A DNA stretch of 45,693 nt from an uncultured Bacilli bacterium (GTDB lineage Bacteria > Bacillota_I > Bacilli_A > RF39 > UBA660), in NCBI GenBank assembly GCA_910585045.1, contig CAJUCD010000008.1, positions 1-45,693 of the forward strand. Direction: 5' to 3'. Positions 25,933 through 34,355 of this stretch are shown piece by piece. The translations under genes and the position numbers were made by a program. The notes below the pieces were generated by a model. The model saw only the letters and a list, made by a program, of their open reading frames with translations, was not told the origin of the DNA and searched no databases. Positions within the stretch are counted from its first letter, which is position 1. Every line of letters starts with the position of its first letter.

Positions 25933-26412
25933 ATGGCAAAAATAACTATCATCGCTGCAATAGGAAAAAATAGGGAACTAGGACGTAATAACGATTTAAT
26001 TTGGCACTTAAAAGAAGATATGAAATTCTTTAAAGAGAAAACAAGCAATCACAAAATAGTTATGGGTTATAATACTTTTAAATCACTACCAGGACTTTTA
26101 CCTAATAGAGAGCATATTATTTTAACTCATCAAAATATCAATAATAATAATATAACCAGATTTGATGATTTTGAAAAACTAAAAAGCTTTTTAAATCAAT
26201 TAGAAGAAGATGTTTTTGTTATTGGTGGTGGTGCAATATATAGCCAATTTTTAGATATTGCCCAAGAACTTTTATTAACAGAAATTGATGATACTAGTGA
26301 TGCTGATGTTTATTTTCCAAAATTTACTAAAGCTAAATACAAAAAAATCATAATTAAAGAAAATGAAGAAAATGGTATTAAATATAGACATATAAGTTAC
26401 AGGAGGAAGTAA
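25933..26412 (+). CDS. folA: Dihydrofolate reductase
   Basis: 159 residues, typical. It reduces dihydrofolate to tetrahydrofolate with NADPH, regenerating the cofactor used by ThyA, its divergent neighbour. Motifs: IIAAIGKNRELGRNNDLIWHL near 6-26, with the W and following acidic residues of the active site, KIVMGYNTFKSLPG near 42-55, and VFVIGGGAIYSQFL near 95-108 for the NADPH site. It heads a run with the two nucleotide genes that follow. Confidence 0.95.
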   Translation: MAKITIIAAIGKNRELGRNNDLIWHLKEDMKFFKEKTSNHKIVMGYNTFKSLPGLLPNREHIILTHQNINNNNITRFDDFEKLKSFLNQLEEDVFVIGGGAIYSQFLDIAQELLLTEIDDTSDADVYFPKFTKAKYKKIIIKENEENGIKYRHISYRRK

Positions 26413-26415
26413 AAA

Positions 26416-26979
26416 ATGAAATGTATTATAGTAGAGGGGCCTCAAGGGTGTGGAAAAACTAGCTTAACTAATTATTTAAGAGATAATATTGCTGCTTCTA
26501 ATCTTTATCGTTTAACTGGAAATAAAGATAAAACAATTACAGGTAAAGAAAAAAGTCGCAAAATGTATTATGCTTTATTAAATTATATGAAAGAAATAGA
26601 AAATAGCGATGTTAATATTATTTTTGACAGAACATTTTTTACGGAACAAGTATATGCTTTATTAGGTTATAAAGATTATGATTTTACTGATGTTTATGAA
26701 GAACTACTAAAAAAGTTTAATGAATTAAATTATGAGGTATATTATATATCTTTATATTTAAAAGATGTAAATATTTTTGAGACTAGACTAAAAAGAGAAC
26801 ACCACAATTATCAAGCTTTTAGCTTAGAGAATAGCACTAACCAACAAAAAGCTTACCAAAGCCTGATACCAGAAATTAAAAAACTAAAGAATACAAAGGT
26901 TTATGAACTAGCTATGGATGATTTTAATCTAGCATATCAAGAGATTAATAAGATACTAGGAATTAATAAAGGAGAATAA
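26416..26979 (+). CDS. P-loop (deoxy)nucleoside kinase-like protein
   Basis: 187 residues. Walker A GPQGCGKT is at 8-15 and IIFDRTFFTEQVYAL near 68-82 matches the DR-motif strand of deoxynucleoside and thymidylate kinases. The lid-like segment has RLKREHHNYQAF near 129. The exact substrate is not clear: dTMP kinase or deoxynucleoside kinase are both possible. Genes on both sides (folA, deoxyribosyltransferase-like) point to pyrimidine or deoxynucleotide supply. It begins 4 bases after folA with the ribosome binding site inside folA. Confidence 0.75.
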   Translation: MKCIIVEGPQGCGKTSLTNYLRDNIAASNLYRLTGNKDKTITGKEKSRKMYYALLNYMKEIENSDVNIIFDRTFFTEQVYALLGYKDYDFTDVYEELLKKFNELNYEVYYISLYLKDVNIFETRLKREHHNYQAFSLENSTNQQKAYQSLIPEIKKLKNTKVYELAMDDFNLAYQEINKILGINKGE

Positions 26980-26981
26980 CT

Positions 26982-27359
26982 ATGAACGTATACTTTGGCC
27001 ACTCAAGAGATTTAGATTATGAAAAATATTATAATAAAATTGAAGAAAGCGAAGTTTTACAAAAATACAATTTTTTATTACCTCATAAATTAAATCATAA
27101 TACTAAAAATGGACGGGCTTTTTATAATAAAAATAATATAGATATTTTTATCGCTGAAGTCTCATTAGCTAGTACTGGTTTAGGAATTGAATTAGGATGG
27201 GCTTATGAAGAAGACATTCCTACATATTGTTTTTATCATAAAAAAAATAAACCTAGTAATGCTATTAGAAGTGTAACAGATAATTTTATTGAATATGAAG
27301 ATAAAGATGATTTTATTAATAAATTAAATACAGTTTTAAAAAGTACAAAAGGAAGATAA
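26982..27359 (+). CDS. Nucleoside 2-deoxyribosyltransferase-like protein
   Basis: 125 residues. The core DIFIAEVSLASTGLGIELGWA near 54-74 matches the family pattern D-x2-IAE-x-S then G-x-G-x-E-x-G-A, with Glu70 as probable nucleophile or ligand of the ribose. The fold would be a small Rossmann-like domain that moves deoxyribose between bases or cleaves nucleotides (DNPH1-like). It follows the kinase gene by 2 bases, so the three genes from 25933 form one operon. A weak hairpin and T run follow the stop. Confidence 0.72.
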   Translation: MNVYFGHSRDLDYEKYYNKIEESEVLQKYNFLLPHKLNHNTKNGRAFYNKNNIDIFIAEVSLASTGLGIELGWAYEEDIPTYCFYHKKNKPSNAIRSVTDNFIEYEDKDDFINKLNTVLKSTKGR

Positions 27360-27512
27360 TACTTCTTTTTTTATTTTGTTATATATGCGCCTATTTATGT
27401 TGCAAATAACATACGTAAAAGTAAAGAGATGTTTTGATATGTTTTGTCGAAACTAATGAAAGTCAAAATATAAAGTATTATAATGTAATCAAAGTAGGAA
27501 GAAGGATAAAGA

Positions 27513-27773
27513 ATGTAAAGAAAAAATAAAAAGTTAATAATAATAGTAAGTTGTCTATTATTAGTAATAAGTGTATCTTTAGCTTATTATATAGGGACTC
27601 TTCTAATAAGTGGCGAAGGAGCAACAGGAAATGCAACAACAGATAAAATAAAAGGAGCAACTATTAAAGTTGAAGGAGTTTTAGAATTTAATGATCCAGA
27701 TAACTTGCCCATAATGCATTACTTTAACTTTATTTGTGGGCAAGTTATCCCATTCAAAAGTAAGACAACATGA
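27513..27773 (+). pseudogene. Decayed N-terminus of a secreted surface-protein gene
   Basis: The frame beginning at ATG 27513 has TAA as its second codon, then reads on for 84 codons to TGA. The product would begin RKNKKLIIIV, a signal-peptide-like hydrophobic stretch ending SLAYYIG, then GEGATGNATTDKIKG and VEGVLEFNDPDNLP, like the N-terminal domain of secreted proteins of gut Bacilli. After NLP the sequence turns into a 13-bp inverted repeat and then straight into a terminator. The gene seems to have lost its start region by one substitution and its body by deletion. The terminator resembles that of the variable protein gene at 1-588, so both may be of one family (inference). Confidence 0.6.
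27699..27749. repeat. Perfect 13-bp inverted repeat at the pseudogene break
   Basis: GATAACTTGCCCA at 27699-27711 and TGGGCAAGTTATC at 27737-27749 pair perfectly around a 25-base AT-rich loop. The left arm reads naturally as coding sequence (DNLP), so the right arm looks like an inverted copy placed where the gene body is missing. Confidence 0.8.
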
Positions 27774-27787
27774 AGTCTTGCTTTTTT
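27759..27787 (+). terminator. Terminator after the pseudogene
   Basis: AGTAAGAC (27759-27766) / GTCTTGCT (27775-27782) stem with T6. The arms match those at 652-675 except for one base. Confidence 0.85.
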
Positions 27788-27876
27788 AATTATTAAAATA
27801 TTATATATGTCATTTAAATTTTCACCAATCCAAAATTATCCAATATAATATAAATGTAAAGTAATAGGGCAATTGC

Positions 27877-27906
27877 TTGACAACTAATCAAGTCCTAGAT
27901 TATACT
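27877..27906 (+). promoter_or_regulatory. Promoter of the cystathionine gamma-synthase gene
   Basis: TTGACA 27877-27882, 18-base spacer, TATACT 27901-27906. Only a ~30-base leader follows, with a small AAGGA/TCCTT hairpin; no SAM riboswitch or T-box could be seen. Confidence 0.65.
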
Positions 27907-27943
27907 TAACTTAAGGAATTATCCTTGTAAAAATGGAGGAAAT

Positions 27944-29122
27944 ATGAAAAATTTTAAAGATTATAAAAATAATGATAGAAAGGAAAATTTAAAATTAGAA
28001 TCAATTGTAGTTCATGGCGCTAATGGTACAGATCCTTATACTGGTTCTTTAAGCTATCCTATATATCAAACAGCTACTTTTAAACATCCATCTATTGAAG
28101 ATCGTGCCAATTATAATTATGCTAGATGTATCAATCCTACTCGTGAAGAATTGGAAAGAACCATGTGCATTTTAGAAAATGGTGTAAGAGGTTTTGCTGT
28201 AAACTCTGGTATGGCTGCAGTATCTCTTGTATTTTCACTTTTAAATCCTGGCGATCATGTAATTTTATCTGATGATATATATGGTGGTACAGTTCGTTGT
28301 GTTGATGAAGTTTTAAATCCTATTGGAATTGAGAGTAATCATATTGACTTAAGAAATTTAGAATTATTAAAAGAAACTATTAAAGAAAATACAAAAATGA
28401 TTTTTATCGAGACTCCTACAAACCCAATGATGCGTGTTGCAGATATCCAATCTATATGTGAAATTGGTCATCAAATAGGGGCTTTAGTAGTAGTTGATAA
28501 TACATTCTTAACACCATATTTCCAAAGACCACTTAATTTAGGTGCAGACATTGTTTTACATAGTGGTACTAAATATTTAGGCGGGCATAATGACGTTTTA
28601 GCTGGTTTAGTAGTAGTTAAAGATGATAAGATTGGCGAAAAACTTGAAATTCAAATGTATATAAATGGAGCTGGTCTAGGACCAATGGATTCTTGGATTT
28701 TACTTCGTGGTATTAAAACATTAGCCTTAAGAATGAAAAAGCATGAAGAAAATGCGATTAAAGTTGCCGAATTCTTAAGAACACATCAAAAAGTTGAAGA
28801 AGTATACTTTGTTGGCTTTGAATCACATCCAGATTATGCAACTACCAAAAAACAATCTACTGGATTTGGCGGAATGATTTCTTTTAGAGTAAATAACATG
28901 GAGACAGTTAACAACTTACTTAATAGAATAAAACTTGTTACATTCGCTGAAAGTTTAGGCGGAGTAGAAAGTTTAATTACTCATCCAATCAGTAGAACTC
29001 ACACTGAAGTAAGTGAATCAGTTCGCAATGAACTTGGTATAACTGATACTTTATTACGTTTATCAGTAGGGATTGAAGATGCTGATGATATTATTAATGA
29101 TTTAAAAAGTGCCCTAGAATAG
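27944..29122 (+). CDS. Cystathionine gamma-synthase/lyase-type PLP enzyme
   Basis: 392 residues, a full-length member of the Cys/Met metabolism PLP family. The PLP lysine lies in HSGTKYLGGHND near residue 209, with FAVNSGMAAVS (near 85) for phosphate binding, and VVVDNTFLTPYFQRP near 177-191. TFAESLGGVESLITHP near 337 is a family C-terminal motif. It could make cystathionine (MetB), cleave it (MccB/MetC), or cleave methionine; these are not separable by eye. It is followed by dapF at 9 bases, an uncommon pairing. Confidence 0.88.
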   Translation: MKNFKDYKNNDRKENLKLESIVVHGANGTDPYTGSLSYPIYQTATFKHPSIEDRANYNYARCINPTREELERTMCILENGVRGFAVNSGMAAVSLVFSLLNPGDHVILSDDIYGGTVRCVDEVLNPIGIESNHIDLRNLELLKETIKENTKMIFIETPTNPMMRVADIQSICEIGHQIGALVVVDNTFLTPYFQRPLNLGADIVLHSGTKYLGGHNDVLAGLVVVKDDKIGEKLEIQMYINGAGLGPMDSWILLRGIKTLALRMKKHEENAIKVAEFLRTHQKVEEVYFVGFESHPDYATTKKQSTGFGGMISFRVNNMETVNNLLNRIKLVTFAESLGGVESLITHPISRTHTEVSESVRNELGITDTLLRLSVGIEDADDIINDLKSALE

Positions 29123-29131
29123 AGTGGTTAT

Positions 29132-29986
29132 ATGAAAATAAGATTTACAAAAATGCAAGCTTATGGCAATGATTATGTATATATTGATGCTATAAATCAA
29201 AATTTATCAAATTTAAACGAATTAGCCAAATTTGTTTCTGATCGTCATTTTGGCATCGGAAGTGATGGAATGGTTCTTATCTGTCCAAGTGATAAAGCAG
29301 ATTTTAGAATGCGCATGTTTAATCCTGATGGTACTGAAGCTGAAATGTGTGGAAATGCAATTAGAAGTGTTGGGAAATATGTTTATGATCATCAATTAAC
29401 TGATAAAACAAATCTTAAAGTTGAAACTTTAGGAGGAATTAAAAATTTAGAATTAACTATTGAAAATAACGTTGTATCTAATATTAAAGCTAATATTGGT
29501 AAACCTATTTTTGATCCTAAACTAATACCAGTTAATACAACTAAAGAAAAATTTATAATGGAAAGTGTTCAAATATTAGATAAAACATTCCAAATGAGTA
29601 GTCTTTCATGGGGAAATCCTCATACAGTTATTTTTGTTGATGATGTTGCAAATTTTGATGTTTTAAAATATGGACCTGCAATTGAATTTAACACAGATGT
29701 ATTTCCTAAAAAGACCAATGTTACTTTTGCTGAAATAGTTCGTCCTGATTACATAAAAATAAGAGAATGGGAACGAGGAACTGGTGAAACTATCGGATGT
29801 GGTACTGGTTGTTCTACAGCAGTTGTAATAGGTTATGAACTCGGATTAAACAGTAATAAATGTACTGTTGAACAAATTGGAGGTCCTTTAGAAATTGAAT
29901 ATACAGATGATTCTGAATTATACATGAAAGGACCAAGTAATTTTGTTTTTGAAAGCGAAATTGATGTTTCGCATATAATAAAATAG
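29132..29986 (+). CDS. dapF: Diaminopimelate epimerase
   Basis: 284 residues. It converts LL- to meso-diaminopimelate for lysine and cell-wall synthesis. The two catalytic cysteines are Cys73 in AEMCGNAIRS and the Cys near 223 in GETIGCGTGCS. The start ITFTKMQ-like KIRFTKMQAYGNDYVYID is typical. Together with murE, which carries the DAP-type DNPR motif, it shows that the wall peptide uses meso-DAP. GAGTGG precedes the ATG. Confidence 0.95.
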   Translation: MKIRFTKMQAYGNDYVYIDAINQNLSNLNELAKFVSDRHFGIGSDGMVLICPSDKADFRMRMFNPDGTEAEMCGNAIRSVGKYVYDHQLTDKTNLKVETLGGIKNLELTIENNVVSNIKANIGKPIFDPKLIPVNTTKEKFIMESVQILDKTFQMSSLSWGNPHTVIFVDDVANFDVLKYGPAIEFNTDVFPKKTNVTFAEIVRPDYIKIREWERGTGETIGCGTGCSTAVVIGYELGLNSNKCTVEQIGGPLEIEYTDDSELYMKGPSNFVFESEIDVSHIIK

Positions 29987-30010
29987 AAAATCTAAGGTGT
30001 GTGAAGTTAA

Positions 30011-31477
30011 ATGAGACTAATTGATATTTTAAGTGGAGTAGATTACACTTTACTAAAAGGTAATATAAATGTCGAGATAAATGACATAAAATATAATAGT
30101 AAAGAGGTCAAAGAAAATGATGTTTTTGTAGCCTTAATTGGTTATGAAAAAGATGGTCATGATTTTATAGAATCTGCTATAGAAGAAGGAGCAAAAGTTA
30201 TAGTCTCATCAAAAATTATTACCTCAAATAGCGATATTACAATTATTAAAGTTGATGATACCAGAGTAGCTTTAGCAGCAATGTCTAAAAATTATTTTAG
30301 AAATCCTGAGCAAGAACTAACTATAATAGGTGTTACAGGTACAACTGGCAAAACCACAACTACTCACATGATTAAGGAAATGCTTGAATCATCAGGCTTA
30401 AAATGCGGTTTAATAGGTAGTATTGGCATCAAATATAATAATGAAATAATTCACACTAATAATACAACTCCCGAATCTTACGATATTTTTAAATCTCTAA
30501 GAATAATGGCAGATCACAATATAACCCATGTTGCTATGGAAGTATCAAGCCAATCGTATAAATTTAAAAGATTATCAGGACTTGTTTTTGAAATAGGTGT
30601 ATTAACTAATATTACTACAGACCATATAGGACCTGGAGAACATGAATCTTGGGAAGAATATGTTTCTTGTAAAAATAAATTATTTTTAAATAGTAAAAAA
30701 ATAATTATTAATAATGATTCTCAAGGTTTACCTGAAGTTTTAAACAAAGTTTGTATTAAACCAATGACTTATAGTGTTTTAAATAAATCTGACTTACAAG
30801 CTAGCTCTATTAAATTAATTAATAATGAAAACTTTTTTGGTACTGAGTTTACCACTAATGGCGTAATTAACTCTAAATTTAGAGTAAGTATTCCAGGCGA
30901 ATTTAATGTTTATAATGCTTTATGTGCTATATTAGTGTGTCAAAGTTTAAATATAGATATTAAAAAAGGACAAGAAGGTTTGCTAAATTGTAAAGTACGT
31001 GGCCGTATGGAAACAGCTTTAGTAACTCCTAAATATAAAGTTTTAATAGACTACGCTCACACCGAGGATGGCATGAAATGTTTAGTTAAAACCTTAAGAG
31101 ATTATAAGCCTAAACGTTTAGTAAGCATTTTTGGCGGTGGGGGAAATCGTCCTAAAGAACGTCGATATAATTTAGGCGAAATAATTGGCGGGTCTAGTGA
31201 TTTATGTATAATCACGACAGATAATCCTCGTTTTGAAGAAATAAGCTCTATTAATGAAGATATAAAAGTTGGTTTAAATAGAGTTGATGCAAAATATATA
31301 GAAATTGAAGATCGTGCTTGTGCTATAAAATATGCTTGTAACAATGCTTTAGAAGGAGATTTAATTCTTTTAGTAGGTAAAGGTCATGAAGAATATCAAG
31401 ACATTAAAGGCATCAAACACCATTTTAGTGAAATAGAAGTAATTGAAGAATTAAAAAAAGAAAATAATATAATGTAA
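30011..31477 (+). CDS. murE: UDP-MurNAc-tripeptide synthetase MurE, meso-DAP type
   Basis: 488 residues. It adds the third amino acid of the peptidoglycan stem. The ATP loop GTTGKTTTT is near 108-116. The meso-DAP-binding DNPR motif lies near 403-406 (TTDNPRFEEI); lysine-type enzymes have a different sequence here. NTTPE near 151 and the HxxD-like segment VLIDYAHTEDGM near 345 complete the family pattern. It lies 24 bases after dapF, which makes its substrate. A terminator follows. Confidence 0.95.
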   Translation: MRLIDILSGVDYTLLKGNINVEINDIKYNSKEVKENDVFVALIGYEKDGHDFIESAIEEGAKVIVSSKIITSNSDITIIKVDDTRVALAAMSKNYFRNPEQELTIIGVTGTTGKTTTTHMIKEMLESSGLKCGLIGSIGIKYNNEIIHTNNTTPESYDIFKSLRIMADHNITHVAMEVSSQSYKFKRLSGLVFEIGVLTNITTDHIGPGEHESWEEYVSCKNKLFLNSKKIIINNDSQGLPEVLNKVCIKPMTYSVLNKSDLQASSIKLINNENFFGTEFTTNGVINSKFRVSIPGEFNVYNALCAILVCQSLNIDIKKGQEGLLNCKVRGRMETALVTPKYKVLIDYAHTEDGMKCLVKTLRDYKPKRLVSIFGGGGNRPKERRYNLGEIIGGSSDLCIITTDNPRFEEISSINEDIKVGLNRVDAKYIEIEDRACAIKYACNNALEGDLILLVGKGHEEYQDIKGIKHHFSEIEVIEELKKENNIM

Positions 31478-31480
31478 ATA

Positions 31481-31510
31481 AGAGTAAATTAAAACTAATT
31501 GCTCTTTTTT
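31481..31510 (+). terminator. Terminator of the dapF-murE run
   Basis: AGAGTAA / TTGCTCT stem (7 bp with one G-U) then T6. Confidence 0.75.
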
Positions 31511-31559
31511 ATTTTTTTAAAATATAATAGAATAATATTATAAGAAAAGGGGATTAAAA

Positions 31560-32582
31560 ATGAAAAAACGTTTTATATTCTTTACTGTTTTGATAATAAT
31601 AATTATTATTTTAATAGGAATTATAGGTTCGAAAGTATTTACTAAAGAATCTGATAAAGAAACTAAATATTATAAAATTGATTATTTTGATGATACAAAT
31701 CCTGGCAGTAGTTATATTTTAAAAATAGATGAAGCTTTAAATGTAGAAGTAACACATCAACCAGGATGCACCACAAATGATTGTCTAGAGGGTGATAATT
31801 ATCCCGAAACCAAAGTTTATAATGTAGATATAAATGAAGAAAATAGACAAAAGCTGCAAATTTATTTCGAAGAAATATTTAAAAATGAAAAAAATAATGA
31901 AATGAAAATTACAGGGTCAAATGATGATAAAAAAGCTAATGTAATAAAAAGTATTATAAATAATGACAACAACTTATTAGAAATATATTTAGAAGAATAT
32001 GAATATCGTTTAATTTATTCTTATGGTTACAAGACAGTATACTTTATATTTCTAAATCAAAATCAGATTCAAGTAAAACAAGCTGAATACGACGATACAG
32101 ATAAAATATCTCGTTTAAGATCATATTACATTGCCTTTAATGAACATAATATGGCAACGATAATTAACATAATAAAAGAGCAATTTAAAGATTCTTATGA
32201 AGTATTTATAAATAGACCTTATGGCAATATTTTAACAATACTCCAAAGTTTAATTAATTATAATGAAGAAGAATTACAACAACTAAATACTAAAAATCTT
32301 ATATTTAGTTTAAATTCAGGATGTTCAACAGCACATTTTTATGAAAATAATACCTATATAATTTATAATACTGGTAGTAAAAATTCTAATGAATATGAAG
32401 AAAGAAACCATAATATAAATATTGCTGATTTTATTAATAATATTGATAACTACATTTCTGAAAACAATAGTCTTACATTAATTACTAATAACAAAGAATA
32501 CTATTTAGATGAAAAAAATCCTGTTGTCAAAAACTTAATAAATTCCCTTGATAATTTTGGAAAATGTCAAATTACCGATTAA
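31560..32582 (+). CDS. Membrane-anchored extracellular protein of unknown function
   Basis: 340 residues, not recognised. One membrane helix at about 5-27 (FTVLIIIIIILIGIIGS) has no lipobox Cys, so it is probably a signal anchor. The outside part is Asn, Asp, Glu and Tyr rich with a likely disulfide pair in GCTTNDC near 64-70 and two more Cys near 252 and the end (FGKC). It resembles none of the families I know. AAGGGG is the ribosome binding site. It is flanked by terminators. Confidence 0.65.
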   Translation: MKKRFIFFTVLIIIIIILIGIIGSKVFTKESDKETKYYKIDYFDDTNPGSSYILKIDEALNVEVTHQPGCTTNDCLEGDNYPETKVYNVDINEENRQKLQIYFEEIFKNEKNNEMKITGSNDDKKANVIKSIINNDNNLLEIYLEEYEYRLIYSYGYKTVYFIFLNQNQIQVKQAEYDDTDKISRLRSYYIAFNEHNMATIINIIKEQFKDSYEVFINRPYGNILTILQSLINYNEEELQQLNTKNLIFSLNSGCSTAHFYENNTYIIYNTGSKNSNEYEERNHNINIADFINNIDNYISENNSLTLITNNKEYYLDEKNPVVKNLINSLDNFGKCQITD

Positions 32583-32591
32583 AAAAACTTT

Positions 32592-32618
32592 AGAAGACTA
32601 AAAAGTCTTCTATTTTTT
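32592..32618 (+). terminator. Terminator after the membrane-anchored protein gene
   Basis: AGAAGACT / AGTCTTCT stem (8 bp, 4-base loop) followed by ATTTTTT. Confidence 0.88.
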
Positions 32619-32660
32619 CTAAAAAAATGCTAAAATATAATACGTAGAAAGAGTGATAAT

Positions 32661-33230
32661 ATGAAAGAAAAAATACATGTAACAGTAGCAATAAGTAATC
32701 GTCATGTTCATTTAACTAAAGAAACTTATGAGCAATTATTTGATGAACCAATTTCTATTAAAAAACCATTAAATCAAATAGGAGAATATGCATCAATGCA
32801 AACATTAACTATTAAAACTCCTAAATCAAGCATAGAGAATGTTCGAGTTCTAGGCCCATTTAGAAAATATGACCAAGTAGAAATTTCTCGTAATGATGCT
32901 TATAAATTAGGAATTAATCCTCCTGTTCGTCAAAGTGGTGACTTAGAAGATAGTGAAACTATTACCTTAGTTGGACCAAAAGGCGAAGTAACTTTAAATA
33001 ATGCTTGTATTCAAGCTGAAAGACATGTTCATATGAATGAAAGTAAAGCTGCTGAATTAGGCTTAAAAAATGAAGATTTAGTTAAACTTAAGATTAATAC
33101 TGATAAAGGTGGCATAATGGAAGCTTTTGTTAAAATTAGTCCAAATGGTTTTTACGAAGTACATATTGATACAGATGATGCCAATTGTTTCTTATTACAA
33201 ACTGGCGATGAAGTTGAATTAGAAAAATAA
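32661..33230 (+). CDS. pduL: PduL-type phosphate acyltransferase
   Basis: 189 residues. It moves acyl groups between CoA and phosphate, for example acetyl-CoA to acetyl-phosphate. Two zinc-binding His blocks are seen: SNRHVHLTKE near 12-21 and ERHVHMNESKAAELG near 120-134. The protein starts without the microcompartment-targeting helix of true PduL, and no shell genes are nearby, so it is probably the free-standing enzyme used for acetate formation with an acetate kinase elsewhere. Confidence 0.92.
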   Translation: MKEKIHVTVAISNRHVHLTKETYEQLFDEPISIKKPLNQIGEYASMQTLTIKTPKSSIENVRVLGPFRKYDQVEISRNDAYKLGINPPVRQSGDLEDSETITLVGPKGEVTLNNACIQAERHVHMNESKAAELGLKNEDLVKLKINTDKGGIMEAFVKISPNGFYEVHIDTDDANCFLLQTGDEVELEK

Positions 33231-33232
33231 TT

Positions 33233-33254
33233 AGAGAATAATATTCTCTTTTTT
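33233..33254 (+). terminator. Terminator of pduL
   Basis: AGAGAAT / ATTCTCT stem with a 3-base loop and T6. Confidence 0.85.
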
Positions 33255-33334
33255 CTTGCAAAAATTTAATAAAATGATATATAATAATCTAAAATATCCA
33301 AAAAATATTATAAAATTATAGAAAAGAGTTAAAT

Positions 33335-34312
33335 ATGAAGTGGAAAATAGGTAATGTTGAAATAGAAAATAGATTAGTATTAGCTCCAATGGCAGGAATA
33401 TCCAATACTTCTTATCGCAAAATAGCACGTCAAATGGGAGCAGGATTAGTATGTGCTGAAATGGTAAGTTCTAATGCATTAGTTTATGGTAATGATAAAA
33501 CTTTTAATCTTTTAAAAATGTCATCAGAAGAACGGCCAATATCTCAACAAATATTTGGAAGTGATGTTGAAACTTTTGTTGCCTCTGCCAAATTAGTAGA
33601 AGCTAAAATGCATCCTGACATAATAGATATTAATATGGGGTGTCCAGTTCCTAAAGTAGCCCTTCGAGCTCAAGCTGGAAGTGCCTTATTAAAAAATCCA
33701 GATAAAATAGGTGAAATAGTTCGCAGTGTCGTAAATGCTGTTAATGTTCCTGTAACTGTAAAAATTCGTAGTGGTTGGGATCAAGACCATATAAATGCTG
33801 TAGAAGTAGCTAAAATTTGTGAACAAAGTGGCGCTTCTGCCATAGCTATTCATGCTCGTACAAGAAGTGAAGGCTATAGTGGCCAAGCAAATTGGGAAAT
33901 TATTAAACAAGTAAAAGAAAGCATCAGTATTCCCGTAATTGGTAATGGTGATATAATTGACCCCATTAGTGCAAAAAAAATGCTTGATGAAACAGGATGT
34001 GATGCTGTAATGATCGGACGTGCAGCTTTAGGTAATCCTTGGATTTTTAAACGATGCCTAGCTTATTTAGAAACTGGTGAAATTTTACCAGAACCACTAC
34101 CAATAGAAAAATTAGAAATGATTAAATTTCATTACAATTTATTAAAAGAAGATAAAAACTCTAAAATAGCATTATTAGAAATAAGAACTCATGCTTTAAG
34201 TTATTTAAAAGGAATGCCCGAATCTAAAATATATAAAGAAAAAATATGTCAAGCTAAATCAGAAGAAGAATTTTTAAATATTCTAACAGAATATGAGCAT
34301 AAGCTAAAATAG
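33335..34312 (+). CDS. dus: tRNA-dihydrouridine synthase (Dus)
   Basis: 325 residues. It is a flavoenzyme that reduces uridine in the tRNA D-loop. The N-terminal barrel start LAPMAGISNTSYRKIARQMGA with EMVSSNALVYGN, DINMGCPVPKV near 94-104 (catalytic Cys), IAIHARTRSEGYSG near 170, and VIGNGDI and MIGRAALGNPWIF are all family motifs. It is most like DusB of Bacillota. Its stop lies within its terminator hairpin. Confidence 0.94.
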   Translation: MKWKIGNVEIENRLVLAPMAGISNTSYRKIARQMGAGLVCAEMVSSNALVYGNDKTFNLLKMSSEERPISQQIFGSDVETFVASAKLVEAKMHPDIIDINMGCPVPKVALRAQAGSALLKNPDKIGEIVRSVVNAVNVPVTVKIRSGWDQDHINAVEVAKICEQSGASAIAIHARTRSEGYSGQANWEIIKQVKESISIPVIGNGDIIDPISAKKMLDETGCDAVMIGRAALGNPWIFKRCLAYLETGEILPEPLPIEKLEMIKFHYNLLKEDKNSKIALLEIRTHALSYLKGMPESKIYKEKICQAKSEEEFLNILTEYEHKLK

Positions 34313-34328
34313 TTTATGTTTTTATTTT
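34298..34328 (+). terminator. Terminator of dus
   Basis: CATAAGCT / AGTTTATG stem (8 bp with one G-U, 5-base loop) followed by TTTTTATTTT; the stem includes the end of the gene. Confidence 0.75.
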
Positions 34329-34355
34329 ATAAAAAAAGAAAAGTATTTACTTTTC
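34329..34355 (-). terminator. Terminator of murC
   Basis: On the minus strand GAAAAGTA / TACTTTTC (8 bp, 2-base loop) then T7. The murC stop overlaps the loop. Confidence 0.8.

Noticed and set aside
27784..27943. SAM riboswitch or T-box before cystathionine gamma-synthase
   Set aside because: The leader after the promoter is only about 30 bases, with no conserved core or T-box sequence.
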